DNA from: an uncultured Lachnospiraceae bacterium
GTDB lineage: Bacteria > Bacillota > Clostridia > Lachnospirales > Lachnospiraceae
Direction of reading: 5' to 3'
Length of the DNA: 64,000 nt
Assembly: GCA_910589105.1 (NCBI GenBank)
Contig: CAJUST010000004.1
Span: 96,855 to 160,854, forward strand
The notes under the pieces were generated by a model. The model worked only from the letters and a program-made list of their open reading frames with translations, did not search any database and was not told the origin of the DNA. A program made the translations under genes and the position numbers. Each line of letters starts with the position of its first letter. The first letter of the stretch is position 1. This document shows, piece by piece, positions 8,956-17,909 of this stretch.

Positions 8956-10581
8956 TTACATCATTCCGCCCATTCCCGGAGCGCCTGCCGGCATTGCTGG
9001 AGTTTCTTCTTTAATGTTTGCAACAGCAGATTCCGTTGTGAGTAAGGTAGAAGCGACTGAGGTTGCATTCTGCAATGCGCTTCTTGTCACTTTAACCGGA
9101 TCTAAGATTCCGCTTTCTACCATATCTGTATACTGCTCTGTCACTGCATCAAATCCTATGCCGGCTTCCGCCTCTTTTACCTTATTGATAATCACGGCGC
9201 CTTCTAATCCTGCATTCGCGGCAATATAATAAAGCGGGGATTCTAATGCTTTTAAAATTACTTTTGCGCCAGTCTTTTCATCGCCGTCTAACGTTTCTGA
9301 AAATTCCGCTACTTTCTTTGCCGCATGGATATAAGCGGAGCCGCCGCCTGCAATAATTCCTTCTTCTACTGCTGCACGGGTTGCGTTTAATGCGTCTTCC
9401 ATACGCAGTTTCGCTTCTTTCATTTCCGTTTCCGTTGCTGCGCCAACACGGATTACCGCTACGCCGCCTGCCAGTTTTGCAAGGCGTTCCTGTAATTTTT
9501 CTTTGTCAAACTCAGAAGTCGTTTCTTCAATCTGCGCGCGGATCTGGCTAATTCTTGCCTGAATTGCTTCCTTATCGCCTTCTCCGTCTACGATGACCGT
9601 ATTCTCTTTCTGCACTTTTACGGATTTCGCGCGGCCAAGCTGTTCCATTGTCGTATCCTTTAATTCTAAGCCAAGTTCGTCAGAGATCACCTGTCCGCCT
9701 GTCAAAATTGCAATATCTTCTAACATCGCTTTTCTTCTGTCGCCATATCCCGGAGCTTTTACAGCCACCACGTTAAATGTGCCGCGCAGTTTGTTGACAA
9801 TAAGCGTCGTTAATGCTTCGCCTTCAACATCTTCCGCAATCACTAAAAGCCTTGCGCCGCTCTGCACTACCTGCTCTAACAATGGAAGGATTTCCTGAAT
9901 ATTTGCAATTTTCTTATCTGTAATCAAGATATACGGATCGTCTAAGGCCGCTTCCATTTTGTCCATATCCGTACACATATAAGCGGAAATATAGCCGCGG
10001 TCAAACTGCATTCCTTCTACTAAGTCTAATTCCGTCTGCATTGTTTTCGATTCTTCAATCGTAATTACGCCGTCGTTTGTCACTTTTTCCATTGCATCTG
10101 AAACAAGTTTTCCGACTTCTTCATCGCCTGCGGAAATCGCTGCGACTTTTGCAATCTGGTCTTTGCCTTTTACTTTCTGGCTCATGGATTTTAACGCTTC
10201 CACTGCAACGTCCGTCGCCTTCTTCATTCCTCTGCGCAGGATAATCGGATTTGCGCCCGCTTCTAAGTTTTTCATGCCTTCATGCACCATCGCCTGCGTC
10301 AAAACAGTTGCTGTCGTCGTTCCGTCTCCGGCTACGTCATTCGTCTTTGTCGCAACTTCTTTGACAAGCTGCGCGCCCATGTTCTCAAATGCATCTTCCA
10401 GCTCAATTTCTTTTGCAATCGTAACGCCATCGTTTGTAATCAGCGGCGCGCCGAAAGATTTGTCAAGCACAACGTTCCTTCCTTTCGGCCCTAACGTTAC
10501 GCTGACTGTATCTGCTAATTTATCCACGCCGGCGCCTAATGCTGTTCTTGCTTCTGAACCATATTTAATTTCCTTTGCCAT
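8956..10581 (-). CDS. groEL: Chaperonin GroEL (Hsp60)
   Basis: Tetradecameric cytosolic chaperonin that folds proteins in an ATP-driven chamber capped by GroES. 541 residues, with AGDGTTTATVL (ATP site) and the typical GGMM tail. It is co-transcribed with groES, 25 bases downstream of it. Expression should be held by HrcA through the CIRCE element upstream of groES. Nothing unusual was seen. Confidence 0.98.
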   Translation of the reverse strand: MAKEIKYGSEARTALGAGVDKLADTVSVTLGPKGRNVVLDKSFGAPLITNDGVTIAKEIELEDAFENMGAQLVKEVATKTNDVAGDGTTTATVLTQAMVHEGMKNLEAGANPIILRRGMKKATDVAVEALKSMSQKVKGKDQIAKVAAISAGDEEVGKLVSDAMEKVTNDGVITIEESKTMQTELDLVEGMQFDRGYISAYMCTDMDKMEAALDDPYILITDKKIANIQEILPLLEQVVQSGARLLVIAEDVEGEALTTLIVNKLRGTFNVVAVKAPGYGDRRKAMLEDIAILTGGQVISDELGLELKDTTMEQLGRAKSVKVQKENTVIVDGEGDKEAIQARISQIRAQIEETTSEFDKEKLQERLAKLAGGVAVIRVGAATETEMKEAKLRMEDALNATRAAVEEGIIAGGGSAYIHAAKKVAEFSETLDGDEKTGAKVILKALESPLYYIAANAGLEGAVIINKVKEAEAGIGFDAVTEQYTDMVESGILDPVKVTRSALQNATSVASTLLTTESAVANIKEETPAMPAGAPGMGGMM

Positions 10582-10606
10582 TTCTTTTCCCTCACTTTTT
10601 CTATTT

Positions 10607-10891
10607 TTATTCTACAACTGCTAAAATATCATTCTGTTTTACGATAATGTATTCTTCGTCTTCTAATTTCACTTCTGTTCCTGCATATTTAGAATAAATT
10701 ACTTTCTGTCCGACAGAAACCTGCATGGTAACTTCTTTGCCGTCTACGATTCCGCCCGGGCCTACTGCGATAACTTCCGCTTCCTGCGGCTTCTCCTGTG
10801 ATTTGCTTGCAAGAATAATTCCCGATTTGGTCGTTTCTTCCGCTTCTAACTGTTTCAACACAACTCTGTCTGCTAAAGGTACTAACTTCAT
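10607..10891 (-). CDS. groES: Co-chaperonin GroES (Hsp10)
   Basis: Heptameric lid of the GroEL chamber. 94 residues starting MKLVPLADRVVLK, with the mobile loop KSGIILASKSQEKP and the hallmark VGPGG. It is the first gene of the groESL operon, directly downstream of CIRCE and a near-consensus promoter. Confidence 0.98.
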   Translation of the reverse strand: MKLVPLADRVVLKQLEAEETTKSGIILASKSQEKPQEAEVIAVGPGGIVDGKEVTMQVSVGQKVIYSKYAGTEVKLEDEEYIIVKQNDILAVVE

Positions 10892-10937
10892 TTGAAATGC
10901 CTCCTTATTCGTTCTGCTTTGATTGTTTTGTTTGTTA

Positions 10938-11004
10938 TTAGCACTCTAATCTTATGAGCGCTAACCGATAATCCTATAATAGTTTTTGGTTCTTGTTTCT
11001 GCAA
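10938..11004 (-). promoter_or_regulatory. groESL promoter and CIRCE operator
   Basis: CIRCE at 10938-10964 is TTAGCACTC-N9-GAGCGCTAA, one base off the consensus, and is the HrcA repressor site. Upstream on the minus strand is TTGCAG (10999-11004), a 17-base spacer and TATTAT (10976-10981). The operator overlaps the expected start of transcription. HrcA itself is not in the window. Confidence 0.92.
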
Positions 11005-11121
11005 CTGGACTTAATTCAACACTACTGATATTATGCCCATTTTTTCTCTTATATGCTCTCATTTTCTCGCTTTTTCATATTTTTACCGTTTTTTTGCAAT
11101 TTAATATTTTTTTTAGAAAAT

Positions 11122-12237
11122 TTATTTTCTCTTTTTGATTACTGAATCTTTAATGGTTTTCTGGCTTTCTTCAAGCAAAAGCTTTAACGCGCGTTTAATG
11201 ATTTCCTGATTTTCACGTTCCATTGCGCTGCTGAGTTTAAACAGCTCTACGAACTTTTTCCACTTCATATGCGCTAAATCATCAATCGTGCGGATGCCGC
11301 CTTCCTCTAAAATTGTAAACAGCGCATCGACAAAATCTTCCCGCTGTTTAGCGTCCATTTTGTCCACCCATGCTTTTAAAGTTTTGTCAAGGAGTTCACT
11401 GCGCTTTGTAATAGACTCACTGCGGATCAAAGAAGCGCCCAAAACTTCCCATGTCATCACGTCATGCTGCATAGGGCCGTTTGCCTCGCTTTTAATGACT
11501 TCATAGTCTTCTTCCCGCTCAAGCAAAAGCCCTACAATAGAGGATTCCGGTATAAAAGTATGAATTTTTGAAAGCATTGAGCGGTACTCATCTTTATCCA
11601 TCATTGCGCCCATAAAACCCGGCCCATCGTTGCTGTAGACGGCTAATATCCTGTTTTGAATGGATTCTTTGCAATAGATGCAGGCATAAACCGCCAAATT
11701 GCCGCCTTTTGAATGCCCGCCAATGCGGATTTTTTTCTGTCTGGGAGAAATCGTCTGATTAAGATATTCGACGGCTTTTAACTGCCCTGGAGTTTCGGTC
11801 AGAAAACTCATGTTGAAATTTTCCCTCCAGCCTATCATCGTGCTGTCGGTTCCGCTGTATGCGACAAAAACACTGCCGTCGTCAAGCTTTATCGTCATTG
11901 CGCAGAACTGTGACTGTTCCTTTGGATCAACCTCATCTACATAACTGCCAAGACGCGCCTCGCTAAAACGTCTGGTTTTCGCCATTTCACGCATGAGAAA
12001 TGCAGATACTTTCGTACTCGAGACTTTTGCCTGTATTTCTTCGTCTGTATGGCGTTCAAAAAAAAGTCTGGACGCTTCTTTTAACGAAATAGTTTCTTTT
12101 GATTGGACAGACGGCGCAATGTCACGGAAATCGACATAGACCAATTCTGAAAAAATCAAATTATCCACTTCATTAAACCCCGCTTCCGCAAACAGCAAAT
12201 CGCCACGCCAAAGCAGATAATCATTGATATTTGACAT
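11122..12237 (-). CDS. DUF2974 (Mbeg1-like) alpha/beta-hydrolase
   Basis: 371-residue cytoplasmic protein of the Mbeg1-like/DUF2974 family, lipase-like alpha/beta hydrolases common in Firmicutes. The nucleophile elbow GGHSKGGNLAVY is clear, with Ser about residue 195; a conserved VAYSGTD strand precedes it. No signal peptide or membrane segment is seen. It starts 15 bases after the HAD phosphatase gene, so the two are probably one operon. The substrate is unknown. Confidence 0.85.
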   Translation of the reverse strand: MSNINDYLLWRGDLLFAEAGFNEVDNLIFSELVYVDFRDIAPSVQSKETISLKEASRLFFERHTDEEIQAKVSSTKVSAFLMREMAKTRRFSEARLGSYVDEVDPKEQSQFCAMTIKLDDGSVFVAYSGTDSTMIGWRENFNMSFLTETPGQLKAVEYLNQTISPRQKKIRIGGHSKGGNLAVYACIYCKESIQNRILAVYSNDGPGFMGAMMDKDEYRSMLSKIHTFIPESSIVGLLLEREEDYEVIKSEANGPMQHDVMTWEVLGASLIRSESITKRSELLDKTLKAWVDKMDAKQREDFVDALFTILEEGGIRTIDDLAHMKWKKFVELFKLSSAMERENQEIIKRALKLLLEESQKTIKDSVIKKRK

Positions 12238-12252
12238 CGTTCACCACTTCCT

Positions 12253-13038
12253 TTAAATCAGGGAAAAATGCTTTAACCCTTCCATAATTCCGTCATCCCA
12301 AATATCTTTTGTAATAAAATCCGCCGCTTCTTTGGCTGCTTTGGCGCCGTTGCCCATCGCAATTCCATACTTGACGTAAGATAGCATTTCAAGATCGTTT
12401 GGGCCGTCTCCAAACGCATAGGTGTTTTCATGGGGAATGTTTAAATGTTCGCAAATACGCTTAATCCCGCTGGCTTTAGAGAAGCCTTTCGGCACAAGCT
12501 CAAACACGTTTGGGGTATGGACAATCATATCGTAATGAACCGTTAATTCCGATTTCATTTTTTCAAAATCGCCTTGTTTAAAATATCCCGTCACTTTATT
12601 GGCAATATGCCGCCCCGGCTCCGCGGCTAACGGCAAAAACCCCTCTCCAAGGGATTTTTTTAAATTGCAGATATAGACATTGTCGCTGAAATCTTCCATA
12701 TCCGCATAAAGGCAGTTTTTGCCCTCCACCACGATCGGAACATGGTAAACGTCTGCGATATGAAATATTTCTTCTAATTCTTCAGCCGTCAGCAGACGTT
12801 CATAGATTAATTCTCCCTGATACTCAATATGCGCGCCGCAGCTTGCTAAAATTCCGTCAAAGCCAATGCCAGAAAGAAGCTCTTTTGCCTGAATCGCTGC
12901 GCGGCTCCTGCCACTGCATATAAAGGCGTAAATTCCGTTTTTCCTTAGCTGACGGACAGCGGAAACAGCGCTGTTTGGCATTTGCATCTGATTGTCCCAG
13001 AGTGTGCCGTCAATGTCAAAAAATACTGCTTTTTTCAT
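12253..13038 (-). CDS. Cof-type HAD-superfamily phosphatase
   Basis: 261-residue cytosolic phosphatase of the Cof (HAD-IIB) type, which acts on small phosphorylated metabolites. Motif I FFDIDGTLWD is at the start, motif II Ser in ICSGR about residue 42, motif III Lys in the middle and motif IV FGDGPNDLEML near the C-terminus. A cap domain sits between motifs II and III, as usual for this subclass. GGAG precedes the ATG. Substrate is not predictable. Confidence 0.92.
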   Translation of the reverse strand: MKKAVFFDIDGTLWDNQMQMPNSAVSAVRQLRKNGIYAFICSGRSRAAIQAKELLSGIGFDGILASCGAHIEYQGELIYERLLTAEELEEIFHIADVYHVPIVVEGKNCLYADMEDFSDNVYICNLKKSLGEGFLPLAAEPGRHIANKVTGYFKQGDFEKMKSELTVHYDMIVHTPNVFELVPKGFSKASGIKRICEHLNIPHENTYAFGDGPNDLEMLSYVKYGIAMGNGAKAAKEAADFITKDIWDDGIMEGLKHFSLI

Positions 13039-13055
13039 AGTTTACTCCTATCTTT

Positions 13056-13139
13056 AAAAAAGACGCGAATATCCCACAAAAACCAATGGCAAGATTATAA
13101 ACATGTTTGAAACACTGGTTTTGTGAAACTGTCCGCGTC
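13056..13139 (-). terminator. Long-stem terminator after the 85-residue membrane gene
   Basis: On the minus strand GACGCG (13134-13139) pairs with CGCGTC (13062-13067), with an inner pairing of CACAAAACCA and TGGTTTTTGTG. A run of six T follows (A at 13056-13061 on plus). It separates the small membrane gene from the HAD gene. The stem is long and imperfect, so confidence is moderate. Confidence 0.6.
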
Positions 13140-13171
13140 CATGGCGTGTCTTGAAACATATCCCGCCGCGC

Positions 13172-13429
13172 TTATTCATCACGGCTGTCATAAATATGAT
13201 TGCTGGCAATATAGCCAATGCACCAGATAAATCCTGCAACTGTCATAGATGATATACATTTAATGATTGTCACGATAAACTGGGACAGCGAAAGCGTCCC
13301 TAAGGTATATGCCGCAATCACAGAACGGAGCGGCTTTAAGAGCATAAGCCAGCCGCCAACATAAATGGAAACGGCGAATCCAATCAAATAAACGGCAGAT
13401 GCCGCCAGTATCCTAAAATTCCGATTCAT
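13172..13429 (-). CDS. Small membrane protein, unknown function
   Basis: 85 residues from ATG 13429, which has GAGGAG 8 bases upstream; a longer in-frame version lacks this. Two hydrophobic stretches (about residues 8-30 and 40-75) predict two or three membrane helices, with a charged tail. No family was recognised. It stands alone between the exopolysaccharide operon and a terminator. Confidence 0.6.
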   Translation of the reverse strand: MNRNFRILAASAVYLIGFAVSIYVGGWLMLLKPLRSVIAAYTLGTLSLSQFIVTIIKCISSMTVAGFIWCIGYIASNHIYDSRDE

Positions 13430-13561
13430 TTGTATAACTCCTCTTTTTGTGTATTGTTCCGTTATTATAATATGAAAAGGAAGATGTTTCAAGATGTTTT
13501 TTACGCCAAGCGTATATACTTTTTTCATTGTCTTTACAAAAATTTGTACGGGTTTAATACG

Positions 13562-14572
13562 TCACTCCTCGCGGGTGAATTTCCGCATCCGAAAATGGTT
13601 TATCATGCAAGCGGTGATAAAGGGGCTTAGGAAATAGCATACGCCTTTTATTTTCTCCTTTTTAGGGATTGGCGCCCGCAGGGAAGTCAGGGCATGTCTG
13701 CGGCAGACTTTTTTTATCTGCCTGTATAAGCCAAGATGTCCCCTTACAGCGTGGCATCCAATTATCATGTTCAGACAGTCGCAGTGGGTATGCCAGTTTG
13801 CATACCTACAGGCAAACCGCATCCGATCTGTTTTCTCGACCAAATCCGAGTAGATCTGCTTTTGCGCTTGGATGCTGCTTTTTATAATCCCTAAGCTAAA
13901 CTTTGTCATCCCGCTATCGGCGTTATCCACTCGATAATAATACACTTCCCTTGATCCGACCGCGACCCGCTCCGCCCTCTGAAAACAGTCCATTGAAAAA
14001 CAGAACCCCTCCCCGCCAAACAGCCGCTCATGGAAGCTTAGGCTTCCCATTTCAATTAGGCTCCGGCTTATCATTTTGTTCCACGGGGCAATGACAACGT
14101 TGTAGAACAGCATCTGCTCAGCCGCCTTGGCGCCACTCCAGACCTCGGCTCCGCTTAAATCCCTTCGCTCCAGTCCACGGCGGCATTCCCCTGTGAACTT
14201 CCCAGCCGTCCTCGTCATTGCAATTTCCGCTCCATTCTCCAGCGCCATGTGATAAAAATATTCCACGTAATCCTGTGCAATGCAGTCGTCCTGATCCACG
14301 ATGCAGACATATTCCCCCTTCGCGGCGCAAAGCCCCCGGTTTCTCGCCGCGCTGACCCCTTTGTTCTCCTGATGGATCGGGACGACCCTTTCGTCCCGTT
14401 TTGCATAAGCATCCACGATCTGCGGCGATGCATCCGTGGAGCCGTCGTCCACAACGATGACTTCAAGGTTCCCATAGCTTTGATCCAAAACGGAGTCCAG
14501 ACACTCCCCTAAATATCGCTGCCCATTGTAAACCCCCACGATCACGCTGATTAGCGCTTTCCCATTTCCCAT
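13562..14572 (-). CDS. Family 2 glycosyltransferase, last gene of exopolysaccharide operon
   Basis: Inverting GT-A transferase that adds a sugar to a lipid-linked repeat unit on the cytoplasmic face. The first 110 residues are typical GT2: ISVIVGVYNG, VVDDGSTD and the DQDD metal-binding motif. The 336-residue length is normal. A C-terminal hydrophobic/basic stretch may touch the membrane. It starts inside the pyruvyl transferase gene with a 22-base overlap and GGAGGAGA upstream. Its GC content is clearly higher than that of the window's housekeeping genes. Donor and acceptor are unknown. Confidence 0.88.
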   Translation of the reverse strand: MGNGKALISVIVGVYNGQRYLGECLDSVLDQSYGNLEVIVVDDGSTDASPQIVDAYAKRDERVVPIHQENKGVSAARNRGLCAAKGEYVCIVDQDDCIAQDYVEYFYHMALENGAEIAMTRTAGKFTGECRRGLERRDLSGAEVWSGAKAAEQMLFYNVVIAPWNKMISRSLIEMGSLSFHERLFGGEGFCFSMDCFQRAERVAVGSREVYYYRVDNADSGMTKFSLGIIKSSIQAQKQIYSDLVEKTDRMRFACRYANWHTHCDCLNMIIGCHAVRGHLGLYRQIKKVCRRHALTSLRAPIPKKEKIKGVCYFLSPFITACMINHFRMRKFTREE

Positions 14573-15657
14573 TTCGTCTCCTCCGCAATTTCCCTCAAAA
14601 ACACATCCGTCCGCTCCCTTTCCGCCCGCAGGATTTCCCCGACCCGCAGGAAGTCCACGGGGCGGTCAAGCATGCCAAAGTCCCCGCCATGCCGCGCATG
14701 CCTGCCCTCCGACTCCACGAGCCTTAAAAACTCGGAGATCCGCCCGGAGTACGCATCCGGGTAAATGCAGACGGGCTCCGTCCCAAGGTTCATGGAAAAC
14801 GCCGTCGCGTGGAACGAGTCCGTCAGGACGAGCCTTGCATGGTCGATTAGGGTCACAAACTCAAAAACCTCCGGCATGACAATGCTTTTCCCATTCTTTA
14901 GGATCTGGTCAAGGCGTGTGCAGAGGCGGTATAGCGGCAATCCCGTCCGCTTGGACAGCCCCTCGGCGTAGACATCAAATGCGCGGCTGCGCTTTAAGTT
15001 ATAGATTAAAATATAATCCCCCTTTATCTTAGGCTCCGGCGCAAGAGCCCGCCAAAAGGACGGCCCCATCGCCAAAGTCGGGTCAAGGATACGGACGGCG
15101 CCTTCATAGCTATACCGCTCCCTTAACACCCCCACGCCGCTCTCCTCGCGGACGGATATTTTCCGGAAACGGTCTATATACGGCTTGGATGCCGCAACCT
15201 CCGCTTCGGAAAAGGACTCCTTCCCAAAACTCGCCGCGTACGCATACCTCGGTTTCCCCTCCGGGGCGAAGCTTAGGTAAAACGGAGCGATCACGCCCTT
15301 GTTCCACCCGGTGTTCCAGACTTGGTCACTCCCGACGAAGTACGCGTCCGCGCAGTCGCGAAAGCCCGCAAAGTCCTTCTCGCTTCGATACGTCTCCGCC
15401 GTCAGGTTCAAACGCTCCTTCTGGAACCCTCCAAACAGGCGCCTCCAATACGCAAGCGTCGGCAATGCCGCAAGCGCCTTAAAAGGGTTCCCCTTCGCAA
15501 ACGTCCCTAGGAGCCCCCTCCCGTAGCTGTCCGGCCTCCGGTAGTCAATAAACGCGACCTCATCAAAATACTCCTTCAGCTTTTCCTGCGTCGCATACGC
15601 CTGCAGCTGCGTCCCGTAATTGGACACGCTGTGCAGCGTGATGACCGCTGCCTTCAT
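14551..15657 (-). CDS. Polysaccharide pyruvyl transferase family protein
   Basis: Adds a ketal pyruvate to a sugar of the polysaccharide, giving it negative charge; other family members may do different chemistry. 368 residues. The start at MKAAVITLHSVSNYG (15657) is chosen over a longer frame because it gives the conserved family N-terminus and overlaps the flippase stop as ATGA. The C-terminal LVLTDSFHATAFS motif (SxHxxxFA-type) is typical of PF04230. The longer upstream frame is only the shadow of the flippase gene. Confidence 0.88.
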   Translation of the reverse strand: MKAAVITLHSVSNYGTQLQAYATQEKLKEYFDEVAFIDYRRPDSYGRGLLGTFAKGNPFKALAALPTLAYWRRLFGGFQKERLNLTAETYRSEKDFAGFRDCADAYFVGSDQVWNTGWNKGVIAPFYLSFAPEGKPRYAYAASFGKESFSEAEVAASKPYIDRFRKISVREESGVGVLRERYSYEGAVRILDPTLAMGPSFWRALAPEPKIKGDYILIYNLKRSRAFDVYAEGLSKRTGLPLYRLCTRLDQILKNGKSIVMPEVFEFVTLIDHARLVLTDSFHATAFSMNLGTEPVCIYPDAYSGRISEFLRLVESEGRHARHGGDFGMLDRPVDFLRVGEILRAERERTDVFLREIAEETKWEMGKR

Positions 15658-16922
15658 TCCAATTCCCCCTTCCCAGTTTCCCCATGCCCAGAGAACAGCC
15701 CCCTGTGCCTCCATACAAAATAAAGCCGCATCCCGAAAAACAAAGCCTCCGTCGCCGAACGGGCGGCCGCGACGTTCCCAAGCGTGAACCTGCCCGCCAA
15801 ATCCAAGGCGCACAGCATCGCCGCCTGAAACAGCATCGCCGCCACGGTCGACGCGGTCGCCTCCTTCGCCTTGCCGATGGCTCCAAGCGCGGGCCAGCCA
15901 AACAGCACGCCCGGAAAGCCGAAAAACAGGACTGGCGTTAAACGGCGGAAAACAGGCGCCGCGGCCAGATACTCCTCCCCGCCCAGAATGTACATCCCAA
16001 CATCCGCAAAAAAATAGGCGGCGGCGCATCCAATGGCGACAAGCGGCAGAAACAGACGCAGCGTCTTTAAGATCAACCCAAAATCCCTGCTCTTTACCAT
16101 CTCCGGGTAGATCCCGTCTGAAATCGGGATATAACAAGACTGTATCGCGGTCGCCGCCTGCATACAGACGCTCCAGAGCGCCACCTCCCCGGCGCCCAGA
16201 CGCGCGCCTATGATTAAGATGCTAAGCGCGTTAAAGGAATTCGTCGCGACATTGGACAGAAAATAGACGAAAGACTCCCGTATGGAGCGCCACGCCTTCC
16301 CCAGCCCGGAAACGCGCGGTGACAGATCAAGCTTTCTGAGCTCGTAAAACACCAGCAGGACGGCGGCCAAGGAGCCTAAAACGTCAAGGATTGGAATCCA
16401 AAACAAATCGCCGTCATTTTTCACCATGACAAACGTCAGGGCGGTCGATATGCCCTTCATTAAAATAAAACGGACCGTTATCACATGCATCCGCTCCAAG
16501 CCCCTAAACAGGAAATCCATTAAAAAGATGGACGCAAACACGGGGACGTAGGACAGCGCCGTGTAAAGCAGGCTCCCCCGCAGGATCGGGAGCGACGCGG
16601 CCGCAAGCATTAAAACCCCAAACCCAAAAACTCCAAGGAGCGCCTTCCCCAAAAGCGCATCCCCAATGACGCGTTCCAGCCTCCCCTTGTCCCCCTCCAC
16701 CATGACGACGTCCTTCGTCGCGGACAGGGAAAACCCGAAGTCCACGAGGATCTGCATGTAGCCCATCACCGCCTTCACATAGGCGGCCGTCCCATACGCC
16801 TCCGCCGTGAGCGCCCTCGTCAGGTATGGGAGCGTCACAAGCGGGAACGCCATCTTCGCAAGGTTCATCAAAAAAAGCATGGAGGAGTTCTTCACCACGT
16901 TCGCATGTTTTATTTTCTTCAT
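15654..16922 (-). CDS. Wzx-type polysaccharide flippase
   Basis: Membrane transporter expected to flip the undecaprenyl-linked repeat unit outward. About 422 residues with roughly 12 hydrophobic helices. The N-terminal pattern NSSMLFLMNLAKMAFPLVTLPYL-type is that of the polysaccharide biosynthesis (MVF/MATE) family. ATG 16922 has GGAGA upstream; the longer frame does not fit the family. It overlaps the pyruvyl transferase by 4 bases. GC-rich, like the two genes after it. Confidence 0.9.
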   Translation of the reverse strand: MKKIKHANVVKNSSMLFLMNLAKMAFPLVTLPYLTRALTAEAYGTAAYVKAVMGYMQILVDFGFSLSATKDVVMVEGDKGRLERVIGDALLGKALLGVFGFGVLMLAAASLPILRGSLLYTALSYVPVFASIFLMDFLFRGLERMHVITVRFILMKGISTALTFVMVKNDGDLFWIPILDVLGSLAAVLLVFYELRKLDLSPRVSGLGKAWRSIRESFVYFLSNVATNSFNALSILIIGARLGAGEVALWSVCMQAATAIQSCYIPISDGIYPEMVKSRDFGLILKTLRLFLPLVAIGCAAAYFFADVGMYILGGEEYLAAAPVFRRLTPVLFFGFPGVLFGWPALGAIGKAKEATASTVAAMLFQAAMLCALDLAGRFTLGNVAAARSATEALFFGMRLYFVWRHRGLFSGHGETGKGELE

Positions 16923-16938
16923 GCAGTCTCCTTTCCCC

Positions 16939-17892
16939 TCACCAGCCCAGCCTGCAAATGCAGAACAGCGCAAACTTCCTTTTCCCGTCCAGCGCCTTCC
17001 CACGCATCAGCAGCCTGTAGTCCCCCTTTAGCTCTTTTTTCCAGCGCCGCACCGTGCCCGCCGGCATGTCGTCCGAAACCCCGTAGAGCTTTGCTTTTAT
17101 GTACAGGCTGAAAACCGCCCGCTTACGGTTAAAGACCGCCGCCTCATAATATCCGCCGCCCTTTTCCCGTTCCACGATCCTGTCCCAGATCCGGAACTGG
17201 GAGCTGTCCCTTGGGGAAACCCTGCTGTGCGTGATCGTCTCCCGGCCTGTAAAATAGAAGTATTTCTGCAAGTTTGAAAATATGATTTTTCCCGCTTTCC
17301 CATAAATCTCATAGGTAAAGTAAACGTCCTCGTTGATTTCCCCTTCCAGAAAGGTAACCCCTTCCAAAACCTCCCTTTTATACAGGCGGTTCCAGACGGA
17401 AAAGAAGCTTTTCCCACCGTCCATGCGGTAAAATAGGCGATCAAGCCCCTCCCCCTGCCTTACCGTAAGCGACTCTTTCCTCCTGTCCGGCCGGCAGGGG
17501 CGCCCCGTCCTTTTATAGTCGCAGACGGAGACGTCCGCATGGAAAGTTTGAATCAGACGAAGCAGGTACGCGTACATGTCTTTTGCAATCCAGTCGTCGG
17601 AATCCACAAAACCGACATATTCCCCTCCTGCCACCGCCAGCCCCGCGTTTCTGGCGCTTGACAAACCTCCATTTTTTTGATGCAGGACGCGGATTCTCCC
17701 ATCTTTTTTCGCATACTCCTCACATATGGCGCCCGAGGAATCCGTGGAGCCGTCGTCAACTAAAATCACTTCAAGACTGACCCCCTCTTGGGCCAGAACC
17801 GAATCCAGACATCTCCTTATGTACTTCTCCACGTTATAGACCGGAATGATGACGCTGATTAAGTCTTCCAAACGAACCCCCATCCTTTCCAT
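16939..17892 (-). CDS. Family 2 glycosyltransferase
   Basis: GT-A transferase of the exopolysaccharide operon. Motifs ISVIIPVYNVEKY, LVDDGSTDSS and FVDSDDW are near the N-terminus. About 317 residues. The start is uncertain: ATG at 17892 or 17883, or TTG at 17904; none has a strong ribosome binding site, so translation may depend on the gene before it, whose stop is at 17910. The C-terminal third is Arg/Lys-rich with a hydrophobic end. Sugar specificity is unknown. Confidence 0.87.
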   Translation of the reverse strand: MERMGVRLEDLISVIIPVYNVEKYIRRCLDSVLAQEGVSLEVILVDDGSTDSSGAICEEYAKKDGRIRVLHQKNGGLSSARNAGLAVAGGEYVGFVDSDDWIAKDMYAYLLRLIQTFHADVSVCDYKRTGRPCRPDRRKESLTVRQGEGLDRLFYRMDGGKSFFSVWNRLYKREVLEGVTFLEGEINEDVYFTYEIYGKAGKIIFSNLQKYFYFTGRETITHSRVSPRDSSQFRIWDRIVEREKGGGYYEAAVFNRKRAVFSLYIKAKLYGVSDDMPAGTVRRWKKELKGDYRLLMRGKALDGKRKFALFCICRLGW

Positions 17893-17909
17893 CTTTCTTT
17901 TCAAACAAT

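Noticed and set aside
13054..13239. 61-codon minus-strand ORF
   Set aside because: It overlaps the small membrane gene and the terminator stem, and has no ribosome binding site.
14551..16137. Longer reading frame (528 codons) of the pyruvyl transferase
   Set aside because: The first 160 codons lie opposite the flippase frame, have Gly/Arg/Trp-rich random composition and no family match. The overlapping ATGA at 15657 gives the conserved start.
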